Assembly (NCBI GenBank): GCA_040776905.1
Contig: JAXGZQ010000001.1
Location: 1,612,001-1,676,000, forward strand
Reading direction: 5' to 3'
DNA length: 64,000 bases
DNA from: SLHU01 sp009929975
GTDB taxonomy: Bacteria; Bacillota; Clostridia; Saccharofermentanales; UBA5734
This document shows, in pieces, positions 1 through 7,987 of this stretch. The translations under genes were made by a program, and so were the position numbers. The notes beneath the pieces are model-generated. The model ran no database searches. It was not told where the DNA came from and was given only the letters and a program-made list of their open reading frames with translations. The first letter of the stretch is position 1. Each line of letters begins with the position of its first letter.

Positions 1-133
1 AGATGCCAAGCAGCAGTACACTGGCGATGATCCGGGTCAGATCATAGGTCTGACCGATATTGAGGGCGTGCAGCAGCAGCAGAACGCCGCAGCCCAGGAG
101 AAGCAGACTCCACAGAATTCTAGATGTTTTCAT
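1..133 (-). CDS. Small membrane protein, 5' part only (LiaI/LiaF-type membrane region possible)
   Basis: Only the first 44 codons lie in the window; the gene runs off the left edge. The N-terminus has two short hydrophobic stretches, one rich in Leu and one reading LLLG near the edge, with Lys, Arg and Asp residues between them, so it is probably an integral membrane protein. The ATG at 131-133 lies inside the end of the upstream LytTR gene (14-bp overlap), which implies translational coupling. LytTR regulators are commonly paired with small membrane partners (DUF3021 or LiaF-like types), but this fragment is too short to choose a family. Confidence 0.6.
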   Translation of the reverse strand, partial: MKTSRILWSLLLLGCGVLLLLHALNIGQTYDLTRIIASVLLLGI

Positions 134-587
134 AGATAAACCTCTCATTCATTTTTCTGAACAGCTCACGACCATACATACGGGAACAATATATCTCCTT
201 ATGCGACTGGCGGAAAGCGACCAGACTGACACCGGTCAGGCTCTTCTGAATGGAATAGATGTGCAGGATGCTGGCGATCGCCGAGCGGGAGACACGGACG
301 AAATATCCCGGCAGCGCAGCTTCCAGTTCATACAGCCTGGCTTTGACTTCAAACGCGTCAGCCGCCGAATGCGCATATACATGGTCGTCATCTGTCTCAA
401 AAAATAAAATTTCACGCAGCGAGAGATAATAATGCTCATCTCCCTTATAAAAGACGATGGGCTGCCGGGACACATCCTGCCGACGGATCAGATTGGCCAT
501 TGCTTCGATTTCCGGTGTCAGCTCATGACAGCGGATCACAGCGGTTTCTGGTTGGTTTTTATCAACAATTTCAAGTCGCACATGCAT
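120..587 (-). CDS. LytTR-domain transcriptional regulator without receiver domain
   Basis: The 155-residue protein carries a LytTR DNA-binding domain over about residues 45-150, seen as the series FYKGDEHYYLSLREILFFE, then YELEAALPGYFVRVSRSAI and a C-terminal region ending near ERFIYENI. The N-terminal 40 residues are too short for a response-regulator receiver, so this is a stand-alone LytTR regulator, a class that often controls its own operon together with a membrane partner. The ATG at 585-587 is preceded by GAGG at suitable spacing. The stop overlaps the start of the downstream membrane gene by 14 bp. A promoter with TATAAT lies just upstream. Its target genes cannot be read from the sequence. 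Confidence 0.85.
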   Translation of the reverse strand: MHVRLEIVDKNQPETAVIRCHELTPEIEAMANLIRRQDVSRQPIVFYKGDEHYYLSLREILFFETDDDHVYAHSAADAFEVKARLYELEAALPGYFVRVSRSAIASILHIYSIQKSLTGVSLVAFRQSHKEIYCSRMYGRELFRKMNERFIYENI

Positions 588-606
588 GATCAGACCTCAC
601 ATCCCC

Positions 607-634
607 ATTATAGGCATGGATTGTAACGGGCAAA
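607..634 (-). promoter_or_regulatory. Promoter for the LytTR gene
   Basis: On the minus strand a perfect TATAAT (607-612) is preceded by TTTGCC or TTGCCC (about 628-634) with a spacer of 15-16 bases. It lies about 20 bases upstream of the LytTR start codon and separates this transcript from the GH3 gene upstream. Positions are read by eye. Confidence 0.5.
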
Positions 635-704
635 AGAGCCTGACGGTGAGTGGTTGTGTTTGAGCGGTGAGTGGTCAGAAACAAAAGGTTGCTGCTGCCG
701 CGGC

Positions 705-2891
705 TCAGCTCCATTCGATCGTAACGCGTTGTGTTTTTTGGCCGGACAGTTCAATGCTGCGTTCATCCGGCTGATGGCCTCCGACATCAATCTGCCAGAC
801 GCCTCTGGCGATCGCGCGCTGCCCCTGATCATCAGCCTGCCAGAAATGCTTGCGCAGCAGTTCCAGTCTGAAGGATTTTGTCTCGCCGGGTGCCAGCTCA
901 ATCGCCGCAAGGCCGCGCAACTGATGGTGTGCCTGGCGGAAACGGACATCGGCCGGTGCCTTCAGATACAGTTGGATGATCTCCCGGCCTGCCTGGCTGC
1001 CTTGATTGGTCACCTGGCCGCTGACCGCGATGAGCGGGTCATTTCGCCGGGCCATCAGATCATCATCCGCATCAAGCGGCTCAGTGTCAAACCGGGTCAC
1101 CTGAAGTGGTCCATAGGAAAATGATGTGTAGCTGAGACCGAAACCAAAGGGGTAGAGCGGTGTCTTTGTCATGTAGCGATAGGTGCGGTCCTTCATGCTG
1201 TAGTCAGTGAAATCAGGCAGTTCCTCACTGCTGCGGTAAAAAGTGACCGGCAATCGACCGGAGGGCGAGAAATCACCGCAAACCAGCTGGGCCAGAGCAC
1301 GGCCGCCCTGAGCACCCGGATACCAGGCCTGGATGATCGCGTCTGCTTTTTCATCCGCCAGCGGCACAGCCAACGAGCTGCCGGCCAGAAGAACGACGAT
1401 GACCGGTTTGCCGCTGTCCAGCAGGGCTTCGAGCAGCTGGTGCTGATAACCGGGCAGATTGAGATCCTGTTTATCGCCGGAAGAGTACTGGTTGCCGGTA
1501 TCACCTTCTTCACCTTCGAGACCGGCATCAAGGCCGAGACAGAGGATAACCGCGTCAGCCTGGTCAGCACAGGCCAGTGCCTCACTGATTCGATCGCCGG
1601 GCTGGCTGAGATTGGTCATGGACGGATTGTACAGGTGGCAGCCTTCGGCATATAAAACGCGCGTGCCTGGCGCTGCGGTTTCGATGAAACCACGCAGCGG
1701 TGTCGCCGGATCATTCGGTGTCCCGTTATAGTTGCCGAGCAGCGCCGCCGGATTGTCGGCGTTCGGACCGACGACGGCCAGTGTACGGATCGATTCACGG
1801 CGCAGTGGCAGGACTCCGTTGTTTTTCAGGAGAACCAGACTGCGGCGGGCTGTTTCCAGATTGATCGCACGGTGTTCAGCCCCATCGACCAAATCAAAGG
1901 ACAGCGTTTTCCAGGGCTGGTCCTGGACGTCTCCCAGCAGACCGAGACGGTAGCGGGCTGTCATCAGCCGGACCAGTGACACATCAATCGCGGCCTCATC
2001 AATCAGGCCGTCTTCAACCGCCGCAAGCAGACTGAGGTACGCGGTACCGCAGTTGAGGTCGCAGCCGCGGCGGACAGCCAGCGCGGCGGATTCCGGCATG
2101 TTTGAAGTCACGCCGTGCCCGTCGTGAAAATCCTTGATGGCCCAGCAGTCACTGGTGACATGTCCGTCAAACTGCCACAGTCCGCGCAGGATCTGTTCCA
2201 GCAGATATGGATGCGCGCAGCAGGGATCACCGTTGGTCCGGTTGTAAGCGCCCATGACAGATTCAACCTGTCCGTCGACAACACATTCCTCAAAGGCATA
2301 GAGGTATGTGTCCCACAGATCCCGCAGATCTGAGCGGGCATCAAAATGATGGCGCAGCGCCTCAGGCCCCGAGTGGACCGCGTAATGCTTGGCACAGGCC
2401 GCGGCCTTGAGCCATCGTTCGTCAGTTCCTTGAATGCCGCGGATGAACGCTTTACCGCATTCCGCCGTCAGGAAAGGATCCTCGCCGTAAGTCTCATGTC
2501 CCCGGCCCCAGCGCGGGTCACGGAAAATATTGATATTCGGTGACCAGAAGGTCAGTCCCTTGTAAATATCACGGTCGCCGCGTCGGCTGGCCGCTTCATA
2601 TTTCGCCCGCCCTTCGGTTGAGATGACATCGGCGACTTTTTCAAGCCAGACGGGATCGAACATCGCCGCCAGGCCGATCGCCTGCGGGAAAACGGTCGCC
2701 ACCCCTGCTCTCGCGACCCCATGCAGCGCTTCATTCCACCAGTTATAGGCCGGAATGCCCAGGCGGGCCGACTCAGCGGCACCGTGGACCATCTGAAGCA
2801 CCTTCTCATCCAGCGTCATTTGCGCCACAAGCGCTCTGGCGCTTGCTTTATACTGATCATCAATTTCCCGGTGAATCGTTCCTGTCGGCAT
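705..2891 (-). CDS. Glycoside hydrolase family 3 (beta-glucosidase/beta-xylosidase type)
   Basis: The 728-residue enzyme has the GH3 layout: an N-terminal TIM barrel with NWWNEALHGVARAG and KHYAVHSGPE, the nucleophile motif VTSDCWAI (Asp at about residue 248), a middle sandwich domain with VVGPNADNPAALLGNYNGTP, and a C-terminal fibronectin-III-like region (SYTSFSYGPL onward). The NWWNEALHG motif is typical of the xylan beta-xylosidase and beta-glucosidase branch. There is no signal peptide, so it would act in the cytoplasm on imported oligosaccharides or glycosides. The ATG at 2889-2891 follows GGGAGGG. It is 20 bp downstream of the sulfatase gene and surely co-transcribed with it. Exact sugar specificity is not decidable by eye. 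Confidence 0.93.
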   Translation of the reverse strand: MPTGTIHREIDDQYKASARALVAQMTLDEKVLQMVHGAAESARLGIPAYNWWNEALHGVARAGVATVFPQAIGLAAMFDPVWLEKVADVISTEGRAKYEAASRRGDRDIYKGLTFWSPNINIFRDPRWGRGHETYGEDPFLTAECGKAFIRGIQGTDERWLKAAACAKHYAVHSGPEALRHHFDARSDLRDLWDTYLYAFEECVVDGQVESVMGAYNRTNGDPCCAHPYLLEQILRGLWQFDGHVTSDCWAIKDFHDGHGVTSNMPESAALAVRRGCDLNCGTAYLSLLAAVEDGLIDEAAIDVSLVRLMTARYRLGLLGDVQDQPWKTLSFDLVDGAEHRAINLETARRSLVLLKNNGVLPLRRESIRTLAVVGPNADNPAALLGNYNGTPNDPATPLRGFIETAAPGTRVLYAEGCHLYNPSMTNLSQPGDRISEALACADQADAVILCLGLDAGLEGEEGDTGNQYSSGDKQDLNLPGYQHQLLEALLDSGKPVIVVLLAGSSLAVPLADEKADAIIQAWYPGAQGGRALAQLVCGDFSPSGRLPVTFYRSSEELPDFTDYSMKDRTYRYMTKTPLYPFGFGLSYTSFSYGPLQVTRFDTEPLDADDDLMARRNDPLIAVSGQVTNQGSQAGREIIQLYLKAPADVRFRQAHHQLRGLAAIELAPGETKSFRLELLRKHFWQADDQGQRAIARGVWQIDVGGHQPDERSIELSGQKTQRVTIEWS

Positions 2892-2911
2892 GGTCTGCCC
2901 TCCCTGACTGA

Positions 2912-4399
2912 TTATTCTTTCCGGCTGAAACTGCGCTCATCCGGCTGAAACGGTACTACATCCGCGGTTTCAAAGAGAAAGCGGAGCATCCTTTCTTTCA
3001 GTGAAATCAGAATGTCCTGCAGATCTGGTTCTTCGATCAGGTTATGCATCTCCCGAGGATCCTGCTGCAGGTCATAGAGCTCATCATTTTCATTCAGGCG
3101 CCGTACATATTTGTACCGATCGGTGCGCAGCATGACCGCCAGACTGTGCTCGGGGCCGCTGCCGGTCTGCAGGGACAGCCTGGGTGAGTAGAGCCCGTCA
3201 TCACTGCCGCTCGAAGTGGATTGGAATTCCGAGCAGTGCCATTCGTCCGGCCGTCGCCCACCTTCACAGAAAACAGCGTCCCGGTGCTGGTCGGTCTGTC
3301 CCTGGATCAAGGGGAGAAGGGAGCGGCCGAACTGTGTCCAGTCAAACGTCAGTCCAGCCAGATCAACAACTGTCGCGGGAAAGTCAACCAGTTCAACGAG
3401 GGCATCACGGACGCCCGGGCGGACCCCGGCATCACGCGGCGGCTTGACGATCAGGGGAACCCGGGTCAGACAGTCCTGAAACGTATTCTGAGTTTTTTCA
3501 ACCAGTCCGTAATCACCGGTAAAATCTCCGTGATCGCTGAAAAAGAAGACCGCGCTGTCATCATAACGACCGCTTCGTTTCAGTGCTGCCATCAACTGGC
3601 CGAACTGGTCGTCAATCCGGGCACACATCCCGAGATACGTCGCTTTCAGCTCTGTCAGCCGCTCCCGGCTCCAGCCGGACAGCCGCTGCCTCTCGTAAAG
3701 TCCCCGCAGAATTGAAGGCTTATCCTCCCAGCGCCCATATGGTGGCAGGGGAGGCTCAACCCGGCTGCGGTCAATCTGGCTGTAATAGGGTTCCTCAACA
3801 CCATAAGGAGGATGTGGATACAGCAAGGGCAGATAGATGCACAGCGGTTGATCGCCGTCGTATGAATCAATCAGGTCGATCGCGTCCAGCACATGGGCCC
3901 AGTCTTCATCAATATAAGGTCCGGGTCCGCGTGGTGTCAGGCGCCCGGCGTAAAATGAGTAGTAATTATCTCCGTCAGACGGTCCGCGCCACCAGGTTTC
4001 CGCATGCAGATTGTAGCCGGTCAGTTCACGATCGCTCCGGTTGTAGTGGCTGCAGACATCGTCATAGCCATGCTGCCCGGGAATCAGGTCGTTCTTGCCG
4101 CCCCACCAAACATGATAACCGGCCTGTTTGAGCGAGCGGAGCAGAACCGGCTCATGCGGCTGCATCATGTGATACATGGTCCGATGGCCATGCACATGAG
4201 GATACCAGCCGCTCATGAACGAACAGCGGCTGGGCGTGCAGACCGGATTCTGACAGTAGGCCTGGGCGAAAGAGACGGCATCCTCGCGGCAGATCCGGTC
4301 GAGATTCGGGGTGCTGCCCTGACCACCAAGATGAGCCAGCGCGTCACTGCGGAACTGGTCCGGATTGAAGATGATCAGATGGGGCTTCTTACCAGGCAT
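2912..4399 (-). CDS. Sulfatase family hydrolase (formylglycine type, Cys class)
   Basis: The 495-residue protein has the alkaline-phosphatase/sulfatase fold. NPDQFRSDAL near the N-terminus gives metal ligands, the signature CTPSR has its Cys at residue 54 (the residue converted to formylglycine), and FFFSDHGDFTGDYG carries the downstream metal-binding Asp-His. The Cys rather than Ser class can be matured anaerobically by a radical SAM maturase (anSME), but no such maturase is visible here. No signal peptide is seen, so it is probably cytoplasmic. The start follows CGGAGG. It lies 41 bp after the aldo/keto reductase gene and 20 bp before GH3, which suggests handling of sulfated glycosides. Phosphonate or other ester substrates are possible in this superfamily. 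Confidence 0.9.
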   Translation of the reverse strand: MPGKKPHLIIFNPDQFRSDALAHLGGQGSTPNLDRICREDAVSFAQAYCQNPVCTPSRCSFMSGWYPHVHGHRTMYHMMQPHEPVLLRSLKQAGYHVWWGGKNDLIPGQHGYDDVCSHYNRSDRELTGYNLHAETWWRGPSDGDNYYSFYAGRLTPRGPGPYIDEDWAHVLDAIDLIDSYDGDQPLCIYLPLLYPHPPYGVEEPYYSQIDRSRVEPPLPPYGRWEDKPSILRGLYERQRLSGWSRERLTELKATYLGMCARIDDQFGQLMAALKRSGRYDDSAVFFFSDHGDFTGDYGLVEKTQNTFQDCLTRVPLIVKPPRDAGVRPGVRDALVELVDFPATVVDLAGLTFDWTQFGRSLLPLIQGQTDQHRDAVFCEGGRRPDEWHCSEFQSTSSGSDDGLYSPRLSLQTGSGPEHSLAVMLRTDRYKYVRRLNENDELYDLQQDPREMHNLIEEPDLQDILISLKERMLRFLFETADVVPFQPDERSFSRKE

Positions 4400-4440
4400 G
4401 TCAACCTCCGTCCTGCTGTCTGTTCAGTTTTTACCGGCGG

Positions 4441-5553
4441 TCAGTAAATGGACCGGCCGGCCAGCTTATAATCAGCGATTTTCAGTTTGCGCATGACATC
4501 GATGCCGTAGGGGCAGCGTTCATTGCAAAGGCCGCAGTCAGTACAGCGGTCGGCCTTTACCGTCAGAGCGGCATAATCTTCGCGTGCCTGGCGGTCATTG
4601 CCGAACCAGAAGCGAAGCCGGTCACGCAGAGCGAAGTCGGACGCGTTCCGAACGATGCCGTCCCGCATCTGTCGGTCATAATGGCCTTCCATCAGGAAAA
4701 TAAGCGGCAGGTCAATCTGTTCCGGACAAGGCAGGCACAGGCCACATTGCCGGCAGACATAATTCCCCAGCTCAGGCGCGTCGTGATAAAGCTGTTCCAG
4801 CGCTTCGTCTGTCGGCGGGACATAATCATTGGCGAACGTAAGATCATCTCGCAGCATCGCTTCAGTGTTGATCCCGGTCACGACAACGGAGACGGGCCGG
4901 CTGAACGCGTATTGGAACGCCCTGGACGCGGACTGCCAGAGCAGACCGTCTGCCAGCGGTTTCATCAGAATGACCGCGCAGCCTTTTTCAGCGGCCAGCG
5001 GCAGCAGTTCGTCTTCAATGGCGGGGAAATTGAATCGATCATAATAATTGATGGTGGTCATGACGGCTTCGAATGGGTATCGCTTGAGGGCTTCGACCAG
5101 GACATCCGGTCGACCATGCATGGAGAGTCCGACATGGTCCGCCTTGCCGGCCTCGCGGGCGGTGAGAAATCCTTCGATTGCACCGCCCGGACCGAGGATC
5201 TGGTCCAGTTCAGCCAGTGTGGCCACTCCATGCATCAGAACAACATCAAGGTGGTCTGTCTGCAGATTCTCCAGACTGCGGTCGAGGGTTCTCAAAAAAC
5301 CGTCCCGGTCGCGGTCCGCCATCTTTGAGACCAGCATGTACTCCTGCCGGCGATGTGATATCGCCTGGCCGATCTTGCGTTCTGATTCACCGTTGCCATA
5401 GTTCGCGGCGGTTTCAATGTAATTGCCGCCACTGTCAAGGTAAGCGTTGAGAAGCCGTGTGGATGTTTCGAGGTCGATCTCCAGCAGATGGAAACCACCA
5501 AAACCGAGAATCGTTGAGGCCAGACCTGTCTGGCCGAACGGACGTGTCAGCAT
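4441..5553 (-). CDS. Aldo/keto reductase with C-terminal 4Fe-4S ferredoxin-type motifs
   Basis: Residues 1 to about 250 form an aldo/keto reductase barrel (FGQTGL start, ETAANYGNGESE, Lys in LVSKM, His in VVLMHG). The C-terminus carries two Cys-rich motifs, CRQCGLCLPCPEQIDLP at about residue 265 and CTDCGLCNERCPYGIDV at about residue 335, as in the iron-sulfur subgroup of this family found in anaerobes. The usual Asp of the catalytic tetrad reads Glu here (IETAANY). The start follows AGGAGGG. It is the first gene of the operon with the sulfatase and GH3, so it may reduce or oxidise a sugar or aldehyde released there; this role is inference. Confidence 0.88.
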   Translation of the reverse strand: MLTRPFGQTGLASTILGFGGFHLLEIDLETSTRLLNAYLDSGGNYIETAANYGNGESERKIGQAISHRRQEYMLVSKMADRDRDGFLRTLDRSLENLQTDHLDVVLMHGVATLAELDQILGPGGAIEGFLTAREAGKADHVGLSMHGRPDVLVEALKRYPFEAVMTTINYYDRFNFPAIEDELLPLAAEKGCAVILMKPLADGLLWQSASRAFQYAFSRPVSVVVTGINTEAMLRDDLTFANDYVPPTDEALEQLYHDAPELGNYVCRQCGLCLPCPEQIDLPLIFLMEGHYDRQMRDGIVRNASDFALRDRLRFWFGNDRQAREDYAALTVKADRCTDCGLCNERCPYGIDVMRKLKIADYKLAGRSIY

Positions 5554-5599
5554 GCCATGTCCCTCCTGTCATCGGAATAATCGGTTGGAGTCTGGTTTT

Positions 5600-5626
5600 A
5601 TTATAGCATGATGATCGCCGGGACAA
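5600..5626 (-). promoter_or_regulatory. Promoter of the aldo/keto reductase-sulfatase-GH3 operon
   Basis: On the minus strand TTGTCC (5621-5626) and TATAAT (5600-5605) are separated by 15 bases, and the -10 carries the extended TGC just upstream. It lies about 45 bases before the aldo/keto reductase start, after the end of the PQ-loop gene. Confidence 0.55.
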
Positions 5627-5637
5627 CGGCAGATCGG

Positions 5638-5919
5638 TCAGACAAGTGGATGATCAGATTGCTTTTCCAGACGGCGGTTGCGGACATACAACAGAAGATC
5701 AAGTGAAACGATCGTCAGATTGAAGATGTAAACGAGAATCACCAAATCCTGCGAATATAAAACCTTATGTAGAATACCGCTGACATAGCCAATCCAGATC
5801 GCGATCAGAAACAAGAGGCTTTTCCCCTTTGTGCTGCGTGCCCGATAGGATTTCAACGCGGCAAAAGGCCAGGAAATCCCGAAACAGACCAGCATGATCA
5901 GCTCAAAAACACTATTCAT
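5638..5919 (-). CDS. Small PQ-loop/SemiSWEET-like membrane protein
   Basis: The 93-residue protein has three hydrophobic segments (about residues 4-20, 34-52 and 58-80). The sequence ISWPFAALKSYRARSTKGKS resembles a PQ-loop: a Pro in the first helix followed by a basic loop with Arg-Ser-x-x-Gly-x-Ser, as in SemiSWEET-type sugar carriers. Such proteins work as dimers of three-helix bundles. The start overlaps the stop of the GTPase gene by four bases (ATGA), and GAGAGG lies at RBS distance. Its function beside a ribosomal GTPase is unknown; it could be uncharacterised rather than a transporter. Confidence 0.65.
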   Translation of the reverse strand: MNSVFELIMLVCFGISWPFAALKSYRARSTKGKSLLFLIAIWIGYVSGILHKVLYSQDLVILVYIFNLTIVSLDLLLYVRNRRLEKQSDHPLV

Positions 5920-7862
5920 TGAATCGCACCTCTCACATAAAGAATATATTTGTCACGGTCCAAAGGATTGATCCCGCGATACTCCGTACTTTCACCATAA
6001 CCTTCCGGACAGGGCTGGTAATCGGCGAATGTCATGGCCAAAATACCACGTCCACCTGTGACCTGGGCGACGAAGACCGGGAAATCCATTGATTCAGCGG
6101 CCGGTACCCGTCCGGTCAGAAGGCGCCTGGTTTCAGGGTCCGTCTGATCTGGGACATCATCCGGCGGTTCAGCGTCAAGCTGGCCCCGCATGGTCACGAT
6201 CCGGCTGATCATCCTGCCGGTGTCTGCCTGGGGGATCGAGAGCCAGAAGCGGAGAATCGGTTCAAGCAAACGGGTTCCGGCGGCGACGAGTCCCTTCATG
6301 ATGGCCATCGGGGTGACGGTGGCGAAGTCCAGTGGATGCGTGTGGACCGGATGATCCTCACCATCGGCCAGCGTGATTTTCAGATCGGTCACCTGCCAGC
6401 CAAGTGGACCCTGCTGCAGCGCGGGACCGATGGTCTGTTCGACCTGGCCCTGATAACGATAGTGAATCCGTGTATCGGGTGTCCGGCTTTCATAGATGAC
6501 ACCGCTCCCTGTCGGCAGCGGTTCAATTTCAAACCGGACGATCGCCCAGCAGGGTTTCGGCATGGTATAGGCATCAAAACCGATCGCCGGTTTGACCGGA
6601 GTTTCCCGGTAAATAATCTGCGGCGGCTCAATCCCGACTTTTAGATCGAACCGTGTCTCAAACAGGTTGGCGAGAATCTCAATTTGAATCGGGCCGGTGA
6701 CATGAAGAAGCAGTTGGCGGACACCAGGAACCCAGATCATATCCAATTTCGGATCTTCCGCGGTCAGTTCCTCGCAGGCAGCGACCAGCCGGCTGAGATC
6801 CTGCTCATCGACAGGGCGCAGGCGGACCTGGAGCAGCGGCTGGGCAACAGGGACTGAACGGGGCACATGTGCGGCGTCTCCCAGCCAGTCGCCGGCCCGG
6901 ACATCCGACAGTCCACAGATCGCCGCGATATCGCCGGCTGCCATCTCACCGATATCAGACGCGCGCCTGCCGGAGGTTTTGCGGATCTGGACAATCTTGG
7001 CCGTTGTGCCGCGGGTCGCGTTGAAGACGGCATCACGGTTTTTCAGTCGGCCGCTGTACAGGCGGACATAGGCGATCCGTCCCAGCCGCGGATCGTGTTC
7101 GACTTTGAAGACAGACGCCGCGACCGGTCCATCGGGATCGCCGGCTGGTGGCCTCGCGGTCAGAATGATCAGGTCGAGCAGCTCACGGATTCCTTGTCCG
7201 AGCAGTGCGCTGCCGGTCAGGTATGGGGCCGTCAGGCCGTCATGCATCTGCCGGATCAGGGCTTCAACAAGCTGTTCCCGATCCGCGTTCCGACCTTCCA
7301 GCCACAACTCGGCGAGCTGATCATCATGTTCCGCCAGTTCAGACAGCCATTGATCCTCCTGGCCGGCGGGAAGCACCGAGAGACGGAGCAGTTGACGCAC
7401 AGTGGCCAGCACCCGCTCAGGGTCGGCACCGGTGCGGTCGGTTTTGTTGATAAAGAGAATGACCGGACAGTTCAGACGGCGAAGTGCCTGGTAGTACTGT
7501 TCGCTTTGGGCCTGGACGCCTTCAACCGCGGAAAGGCAGAGTACCGCGCAGTCAAGGACCTGCAGGCTGCGCTCAACCTCAGCCGCGAAATCAACATGAC
7601 CGGGGGTGTCGATCAGATTGATCGTCACACCTTGCCAGTGGATGACGGTTGTCGCCGTCCGTACGGAAATCCCGCGGCGGCGCTCGACCTCCATATAGTC
7701 AGTCTGGGCCGTTCCCAGATCCACACTGCCGGGGGCAAGCACCGCACCGCTGTGATAAAGAAGCTGTTCGGTCAGCGTGGTCTTTCCAGCGTCAACATGG
7801 GCGATAATCCCGATATTGATCACAGAACCACGATTTTCAACTGACAAGTCGTTTTTCTGCAT
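5916..7862 (-). CDS. Tet(M)-like ribosomal protection-type translational GTPase
   Basis: The 648-residue protein has the EF-G/Tet(M) layout: G1 AHVDAGKTT at residues 20-28, a RRRGISV switch I, G3 DTPGH, G4 NKTD, then domains II, III, IV and V (IYRETPVKPAIGF, LPTGSGVIYESR, GPLGWQVTDLKIT). It is closest by pattern to the tetracycline ribosomal-protection family rather than EF-G. The domain IV tip that in Tet(M) reads YSPVSTPADF reads HPVHTHPLDF here, so resistance is not assured; it may be a housekeeping paralogue. The ATG at 7860-7862 has no Shine-Dalgarno but an extended -10 seven bases upstream, so the mRNA may be leaderless. A TTG at 7886 is an alternative start. It is coupled to the PQ-loop gene. 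Confidence 0.85.
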   Translation of the reverse strand: MQKNDLSVENRGSVINIGIIAHVDAGKTTLTEQLLYHSGAVLAPGSVDLGTAQTDYMEVERRRGISVRTATTVIHWQGVTINLIDTPGHVDFAAEVERSLQVLDCAVLCLSAVEGVQAQSEQYYQALRRLNCPVILFINKTDRTGADPERVLATVRQLLRLSVLPAGQEDQWLSELAEHDDQLAELWLEGRNADREQLVEALIRQMHDGLTAPYLTGSALLGQGIRELLDLIILTARPPAGDPDGPVAASVFKVEHDPRLGRIAYVRLYSGRLKNRDAVFNATRGTTAKIVQIRKTSGRRASDIGEMAAGDIAAICGLSDVRAGDWLGDAAHVPRSVPVAQPLLQVRLRPVDEQDLSRLVAACEELTAEDPKLDMIWVPGVRQLLLHVTGPIQIEILANLFETRFDLKVGIEPPQIIYRETPVKPAIGFDAYTMPKPCWAIVRFEIEPLPTGSGVIYESRTPDTRIHYRYQGQVEQTIGPALQQGPLGWQVTDLKITLADGEDHPVHTHPLDFATVTPMAIMKGLVAAGTRLLEPILRFWLSIPQADTGRMISRIVTMRGQLDAEPPDDVPDQTDPETRRLLTGRVPAAESMDFPVFVAQVTGGRGILAMTFADYQPCPEGYGESTEYRGINPLDRDKYILYVRGAIQ

Positions 7863-7869
7863 GAAGATA

Positions 7870-7875
7870 ATTTTA
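7870..7875 (-). promoter_or_regulatory. Extended -10 promoter element of the Tet(M)-like gene
   Basis: On the minus strand TAAAAT preceded by TGC sits seven bases before the ATG at 7862. I see no good -35 and no Shine-Dalgarno between. This is the arrangement expected of a leaderless transcript, but a longer transcript with the upstream TTG start is possible. Confidence 0.4.
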
Positions 7876-7987
7876 GCACAGATCAACCGATTCCATAGTA
7901 CAATAATGTTAGTCGTTCACAGAGTATGATTGTTCTGCCGCGCAGACCGTCGGGCTTGATATGAGAAGCTCAGATGAGGGGGTCCCC

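Noticed and set aside
6867..7844. Long plus-strand open frame of 325 codons opposite the Tet(M)-like gene
   Set aside because: It is the antisense shadow of a well-supported GTPase gene; it has no ribosome binding site and no recognisable domain.
5916..7862. Calling the GTPase a tetracycline resistance gene
   Set aside because: The domain IV tip differs from Tet(M), and many Clostridia carry such paralogues without known resistance.
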